DNA of 12,500 bases from Acropora yongei. Its lineage: Eukaryota; Cnidaria; Anthozoa; Scleractinia; Acroporidae. Positions 8,063-12,500 of the stretch are shown one piece after another (position 1 is the stretch's first letter; every line of letters starts with the position of its first letter). The stretch spans positions 618,685 through 631,184 of the forward strand of contig BLFN01000798.1 in assembly GCA_014634225.1 (NCBI GenBank), written 5' to 3'. Position numbers and translations under genes: made by a program. The notes beneath the pieces were generated by a model. That model made no database searches. It worked only from the letters and a program-made list of their open reading frames with translations, and was not told where the DNA came from.

Positions 8063-9060
8063 CAATCTCACGGATGACGTAAGACCAAGAAAACACAAGA
8101 GCCAAAAGACCATTAAACAATAACCAAACCCCAGCAAGAGCTAACGTAATAAAGAAAAAACATCACAGGTTTTCACACTAAGGTAAACCCCTCCTGTTGA
8201 CCGGTTAGATTGAATATGGCCTCAGTCACTACTGAATTGTGAGTTTCCTCAACACGTTTTCAGTCAATCACTTAAATTTGAATAACTTACGAGAGAGAGT
8301 TGTCTCATGTCATTTGTATCAATACTTATATATAATAAGGGCGATAAAAATAGAAAAATGGTCTTGTTTCACATCTTTTGTTACGAAGAACAAAATATTG
8401 GGATGCAAGAGCACCCACGTGGGAGTGCATTCTCTGAAGTGGTGGTCTTGTCTACTAGGTGGGGCAGAGTGTTTGCGAGAAAAAGACGATTTATCTCAGG
8501 TGGCTAGTTCCCGTTGCCTATAAGCGAGTTCACCGTACCTTGTTCCGCTGGTTCTTTTTCGCTGCATTTCCACCCCGAAATACGTTCACAAGGAACTTGC
8601 CAAGTTTGCTTTTGGTTTTCACTTTTGTTTCTATTCCTTGTGAATGACAGCTGTCACTCATTGCTGTAGCATTTGACCATTGGTAGCTATTGTTATGAAA
8701 AGTTCTTTCTGTTGACTGAGAAAGTATGGAAAAGAGCAGTTTTTGTTATGGTCATATTTAGGCTTATTCTTCGACCACCATGCTCCAAAATGATTAGCAC
8801 AAAAGTTTAACAATACTCATAATTGATTAATAAATCACTGGTTTGCTGCTTTATATATGTCACGTGTATTGAAAAAAAAATCCCCAAGCTCGCACCAGGT
8901 GCTGGTCAGTAAAAGTCATTGTTATAGCATCATCAAGTACACTCCAAGTACGGATCATGAAACTCATCTACAGTCATGATCACCCTTCCGTGTGGTTTAA
9001 ATATAAGTCCTTTCTATGTTGTCCACTATACAGCCATTGATGTTTGTTATTTGAACTGAG
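8063..9060. other. Intergenic region downstream of the coiled-coil gene
   Basis: It contains overlapping + strand frames (8239-8647) with no recognisable protein features, judged chance. Two palindromes stand out: GCACCCACGTGGGAGTGC-type at 8411-8427 centred on CCACGTGG, and a perfect TGACAGCTGTCA at 8645-8656. A poly-A run lies at about 8872-8880. Confidence 0.4.
8645..8656. promoter_or_regulatory. Perfect palindrome TGACAGCTGTCA (TALE homeodomain dimer-type site)
   Basis: A 12-bp perfect palindrome made of two TGACAG half-sites in inverted orientation, which is the known dimer consensus for MEIS/PKNOX/TGIF proteins. No transcription start is evident nearby, so a distal element or chance are both possible. 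Confidence 0.3.
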
Positions 9061-9066
9061 TTTAAT
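9061..9066 (-). terminator. Candidate polyadenylation signal (ATTAAA) of the coiled-coil gene
   Basis: TTTAAT on the + strand reads ATTAAA on the minus strand, about 150 nt past the stop codon at 9214-9216. ATTAAA is the commonest variant of the hexamer. No AATAAA occurs closer to the stop. Confidence 0.35.
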
Positions 9067-9213
9067 TAGATGGGGGCGATGGAGGCGACAGATTTCCAAT
9101 CCCTGGTCGAGAGAAAGTGCGCCGTAAAAGAAGTAAAGATTCCAACCGCACCTACTTCTATTTTAAATGACTTACTCTTTGCAACAGTATATTTTGTATA
9201 TACTCCCTTGTTA

Positions 9214-10510
9214 CTATTGTTGACCAACCTTATATGTTTCCTTGTCTTCTGTACTTGCTTCTTCTTCATAATCATCAACGTCATCCTCGTCATAATCGTA
9301 CCCATCCCCGTCATCGTCCTCTCTGTCGGGTGGTCCTGGTTCATCATAAAGCGTTGGATCCTCTCCGTTCAGAGCTCTTTCCAAATCCTCTTCTAATTTC
9401 CAAAAGGGAAATATTACCATCCTGTCTAAGTCGTGCATAAATCTATAATCCATCCAATAAATATCTAAGTTGATATCATCGAGATTTTGTTCCAGCTTCT
9501 CTATCTCAACTCTCAGCTTGTCTTTTTCTTCTTTCAGTGTCTGTACCATGTTCGCGTCTTGTTTAATCTCGCAAATATTTTGCTTTTTCTCCTTAATGAC
9601 CTTTGTCAGCTGCTGGATTTGGTGATCAAGTTTGTATTCGAATTTTCTGTGCTTGTCCGTCATTTCTTGCAATTGTTTTTTCAAGCTCGCAGCTTGTTCG
9701 TTCATTTGAGTAAATTGTTCTTCGCCGTCAGCGATCCGTTTCTCAAGTGAGGCGTTACGCTGTTTTTGTTCCTGGATTTCCTCGTCCATTGCGAAACTTG
9801 TGGACTCCAAGTGGTGTATTTTGTTAAGAACAGCACTCTTACTCTAGAGGGAAAGCAGAGAACTGTTTAGGAATATAAGTTAACGTAAACTTAATCGATC
9901 ACCAGTTTTTAAACCTCTGAGAAAGTTAACGCCGTTATGCATGCATATAACCTACTTTTGTTTGAAGAAAATTTAAGTTTTGATCATTAATTTTGCCACA
10001 AAAGGAAACTTGCCCATCTCATACTTCCACATAACAAGTGCAATAAATTGTTGGCATTTACTTGCACAAATTCCCCTGGGAACATCGGGGGTACAGCAAT
10101 GACTCATCCTTCAAACTGGGGAGATCCTTTGACGTAAGTGAAAGCAGTAAAAGTTTGATAGTGCTTCTTACCCGAACATTAGCTTGATGGTTATCAACAG
10201 GACTTTTCGACAAGTAAGTAGGTGAATGTTCTTGGGATGACTGTTCATCTGATTCGACGGAGCTCCTTGGTGGGCTGAAGTCATCTGAGGGTCCCTGCAC
10301 AAAAAGGGAGCACCCCATACCAGGCCAAGCCTCGGACCGAACGCAAGAAGGTGCGTTGTAGTTTTCTTTTTCCTGTAAGTTCTGCTCCAAAAATGGATCA
10401 AAATCACCTTGGGAAAGACCTTCTTTCAGTACCCCAAACAACTCATAAGTAACTTCGCTGGCCTGGGAAAGCTGCGATGGTTGGCCATTGTTGTGAGAAT
10501 CGCTCCACAT
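9214..10510 (-). CDS. Coiled-coil protein with acidic C-terminal tail (two coding exons, 322 aa), family not recognised
   Basis: Coding exons on the minus strand are 10510-10172 (113 codons, from ATG in MWSDSHNNGQ) and 9843-9214 (209 codons plus stop). The intron (10171-9844) has donor GTAAGA and acceptor CCCTCTAG, phase 0. Residues 1-113 are Ser/Gln/Asp-rich and probably disordered. Residues from about 133 to 235 are a long coiled coil with Leu heptads and many Glu, Lys and Gln (LEKRIADGEE, LKKQLQEM, LRVEIEKLEQNL). An aromatic block follows (DIYWMDYRFMHDLDRM, FPFWKLEEDLERAL). The last 40 residues are extremely acidic (for example DREDDDGDGYDYDEDDVDDY). No signal peptide or membrane segment is seen; a cytoplasmic or nuclear scaffold is only a guess. 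An acceptor just before the ATG implies an upstream non-coding exon. The head-to-head neighbour is PNPO copy 2. Confidence 0.75.
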
Positions 10511-10512
10511 GA

Positions 10513-10742
10513 CTACAATAAAAAGAACATGTTAGTGACATTGACATTACAACAAAGAAGAGCCCAACAGGATACGCACCGGGGAAATTAAATCGGGTTA
10601 TAACATTTTTTTTTTAATGTGACACGGGTAATCGCATAAGATTCGCACCTGCACTGGGTGAATAGGAAATAGATCAAAACTAAACTAGCAGAAACAGATA
10701 ATCATATCTCGACTGCAAGGAAAAGCAAAGACATCAACTCAC
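10513..10742 (-). other. Probable 5' UTR intron of the coiled-coil gene
   Basis: On the minus strand TTCTTTTTATTGTAG ends at 10513, two bases before the ATG, and is a strong acceptor. A matching donor GTGAGT begins at 10742. The non-coding first exon would then end at 10743 and run toward higher coordinates; its start is unknown. The frame at 10409-10591 on the + strand is a shadow. Confidence 0.45.
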
Positions 10743-11500
10743 TTGGCTCTCAAATTTGTCCCTTTCCGGTGAAATTTCGCTTTCCTGTTTCTTTTAATTC
10801 CGCAAGTTATACTTTTGTGGTCTTCAGTGTAATTAAAATAAATCTCTGCAATGGACTGAAGTCAAACGTGAATCCCCACTTCGTCTTCGAAGGAAAACTT
10901 TCCCGTAAGTGAAGCTTGGCCGACTGGTTTGTTTACCCTTTGTTCTTCTCATTTCCATGGATGCCGGATGCTGTCACAGCTCGCGCTTGGTTTATAGGCG
11001 CGTGCACACCCAAAGAAACGGTATTCATATAAGCTTTGAAAGCCACTCCTAACAAGTACCAGTAACTGCAAATGCTATCTCATGCTGGGTGGTAAGACAG
11101 GCCATTAAAAAATTAAATAAACACATGAAAAAACAAAATAATGATCCATGTGATCATTTACAACTCGCAAAATCCAAAGAGATCATCGGGTCGTAAGCGA
11201 TTGATGCGAAAACGGCTGCAATTCTTCTTTAGCAACATATCGGAAGGGCATTCAGCTTCGCTTTTCCAGTTTCTACTTCTTAAATCGTATACCAGTTTAG
11301 AACATTTCAACCCAAATTTCACCCACGAAGTGAGCAGAAATGCTAGGAAATCAACGCTAAAAAATCACAAATACTGAAAAGTACGTCGAGTAGTTCACGT
11401 CAACCAAAGCAACAGAGCACGTATTTAAAAGAACTGTTAGCGTAAGCAAGTAGTTCACTTGATGCAGAACGCTCGCTACAGAAGGGGAAAGAAAGGACGC

Positions 11501-11517
11501 TACGCGCATTGCGCGTT
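11501..11517. promoter_or_regulatory. Palindrome ACGCGCA-T-TGCGCGT, NRF1-like
   Basis: A perfect 7-bp inverted repeat around one T, made of GCGC half-sites like those in the NRF1 consensus (YGCGCAYGCGCR) but with one extra central base. Another GCGCA half-site is at about 11679 (CATGCGCAAACG). NRF1-type sites mark CpG promoters of housekeeping genes; its use here is inferred. Confidence 0.3.
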
Positions 11518-11580
11518 AAAATGCTAGCCAAGGTGGTTTGGACTTTTGCTCGCACTCAAAGTACTCTTGGTCTTCAATCC

Positions 11581-11591
11581 GCCGCCATGTT
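11581..11591 (-). promoter_or_regulatory. YY1-type core-promoter element (AACATGGCGGC on the minus strand)
   Basis: GCCGCCATGTT on the + strand is an exact match to the AANATGGCGGC consensus on the minus strand. In animal promoters this element usually lies just downstream of the transcription start in the direction of the gene. It would therefore suit a minus-strand start near 11600, possibly for the coiled-coil gene. Confidence 0.35.
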
Positions 11592-12108
11592 GAAAGCCAC
11601 ACAGACCCAGGAGTCGCTTCATGACATTTTTTTTTCCCGTGATTATGGTTAGCATTTCAGCTCGAAAACTTACACATGCGCAAACGAAATACCCGCGACA
11701 CGGGAAAATAAAAACACAAGAACTAATAGCACTTCTGGTCATGGCGCCTACACCATGACATTTCAACCCACGCCTCTCCGCTTATACTGAGTTAAGCTTC
11801 AAATAATGGTCTGTCCCCGACCCAGTGTCGGCCTTCAAACTGGCATCGAAAATGACAATCAGGGGCTCTTTTGCCAGTATAAAGAACAATCTTAGAGGGG
11901 GTGAGGGGGGCAGGGGAAGAAATCATCTGGCCGCTCCAACCACAAATGGGTAGGCCAATACTACTACTAATATTTATTACTACACAGACTGCCTAAATAT
12001 AACGACCAATCATTGCTTTTGTAAGTAATATTCTGTTTGACCTAAAGTGAACCTCGATCTGAACTTCGGGGAAGTGTAAGCCCTGGTAAAGAGTTTAGTT
12101 CTCAACCC

Positions 12109-12120
12109 GACTCAGTCACG
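12109..12120 (+). promoter_or_regulatory. Shared upstream element of PNPO copy 2 (GACTCAGTCACG)
   Basis: Matches GACTCAATCACG at 904-915 upstream of copy 1 with one mismatch, at a similar distance from the start codon (135 versus 125 bp). The flanking sequences of the two copies are otherwise dissimilar until about 45 bp before the ATG. It contains an AP-1-like half (ACTCAGTCA). Confidence 0.35.
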
Positions 12121-12243
12121 CATGACAGGTGCCTATGTCGTTACGTAATGATAACACTTTTGTTGTCCTTCCGTTCTTCGCAAAACAGTACATTGTTTCG
12201 TTGGAAAATAGGGACCAGGTTATTAAGGGTTGAAGTTGGAAAA

Positions 12244-12419
12244 ATGATGCGAAAAGAAGATGTGGCTGCCATGCGAATTGATTACAAAACGCCAACCTTT
12301 GATGATAGTTGCCTTGTGGCCAAAGAACCCTTTAGGCAGTTCGATGCATGGTTTAAGGAAGCCAGAACTGCTGAAGGGATAGGAGAAGCTAATGCTATGG
12401 TGCTTACTACCTGTGGAAG
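12244..12419 (+). CDS. PNPO: Pyridoxamine 5'-phosphate oxidase, copy 2, first coding exon (partial gene)
   Basis: Encodes MMRKEDVAAMRIDYK..., then QFDAWFKEA and [13 protein letters not shown], the N-terminal part of PNPO up to the family motif equivalent to GEANAM in the human enzyme. The exon is 176 nt and ends in phase 2 (AG/), exactly like exon 1 of copy 1. About 40 of 59 residues are identical between the copies. Where they differ, this copy is closer to the canonical family (EANAM here, EPNLM in copy 1). The donor reads GTTATT, weaker than copy 1's GTTAGT because the +5 G is lost. If unspliced, the frame would end at 12468. The FMN and substrate residues lie in later exons beyond the window, so activity cannot be judged here. 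It is probably the B6 salvage enzyme gene proper. Confidence 0.85.
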
Positions 12420-12500
12420 GTTATTGAAGTTTGTCGTTGCATGTGTACAATATTTAAGTTCAGCTTAAATTGTGATGGATGTAGCCAATTAACACACTGT

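Larger units (their letters stand above)
10744..12100. other. Spacer between the divergent coiled-coil and PNPO copy 2 genes
   Basis: It holds no convincing coding exon; the frames at 11141-11377 (+) and 11524-11766 (-) lack protein features. The part around 11480-11720 is richer in CpG and carries promoter-type motifs. A G-rich patch with runs of 5, 6 and 4 G lies at 11897-11916. Transcription starts for both neighbouring genes probably lie in this spacer. Confidence 0.45.

Noticed and set aside
8239..8647. Three overlapping + strand frames in the spacer
   Set aside because: No domain, composition or splice evidence; they overlap one another in different frames as chance frames do.
9070..9396. 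A + strand frame rich in Leu, Ile, Val and Phe that resembles a membrane protein
   Set aside because: It is the antisense of the coiled-coil gene's acidic tail: Asp/Glu codons read backwards as Val, Ile and Phe. The minus-strand frame is the coherent one.
9487..9750. A + strand Leu/Phe-rich frame
   Set aside because: Antisense shadow of the coiled-coil segment.
11897..11916. G-rich patch as a possible G-quadruplex
   Set aside because: Only three separate G tracts of three or more are present (5, 6 and 4 G); a fourth needs splitting a tract, so the case is weak.
1..12500. CRISPR arrays, bacterial operons or phage/defence systems
   Set aside because: No direct-repeat arrays or long contiguous bacterial-type frames; introns, LINE, SINEs and MITE show a eukaryotic nuclear genome.

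Overview
The window looks like AT-rich nuclear DNA of an anthozoan cnidarian, most likely a reef-building coral. The reasons are genes split by short spliceosomal introns with GT..AG ends, a decayed single-exon class A receptor of the type expanded in anthozoans, and two tRNA-type SINE sequences that I recognise from coral genomes. No database was searched, so the species is not assigned.

Layout, left to right. (1) 135-613 is a broken rhodopsin-like GPCR on the + strand: TM1, TM3, intracellular loop 2 and TM4 are readable, but TM2 is deleted and there are stops and frameshifts. (2) 893-5592 is the main gene, a six-exon pyridoxamine 5'-phosphate oxidase (PNPO)-like gene on the + strand. Its exons join in frame to a 234-residue protein. 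The FMN-contact residues are mostly kept, but all four residues that hold the substrate phosphate in known PNPO enzymes are replaced. Its introns hold a tRNA-type SINE (intron 4) and a 5'-truncated LINE (intron 5). (3) 5800-9060 is mostly intergenic, with a MITE-like inverted-repeat element (6504-6685), a possible minus-strand last exon with a SOCS-box-like C-terminus (7156-7335) and a minus-strand SINE tail (7916-8062). (4) 9214-10743 is a minus-strand gene for an unidentified coiled-coil protein with a strongly acidic tail (two coding exons plus a probable 5' non-coding exon). (5) 10744-12243 is the spacer between this gene and a divergent partner. It carries promoter-like CpG-containing motifs (NRF1-like palindrome, YY1-type element). 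(6) 12244-12419 is the first coding exon of a second PNPO gene, which runs off the right edge.

The two PNPO copies are in the same orientation about 11 kb apart. They share an identical first-exon length (176 nt) and splice phase, about 68% residue identity in that exon, and a short upstream element. This is a tandem duplication with asymmetric divergence: the second copy keeps the canonical N-terminal motif and the first does not. If copy 2 is the working vitamin B6 enzyme, copy 1 may be an FMN protein with a changed or lost substrate. That is the most interesting thing here.
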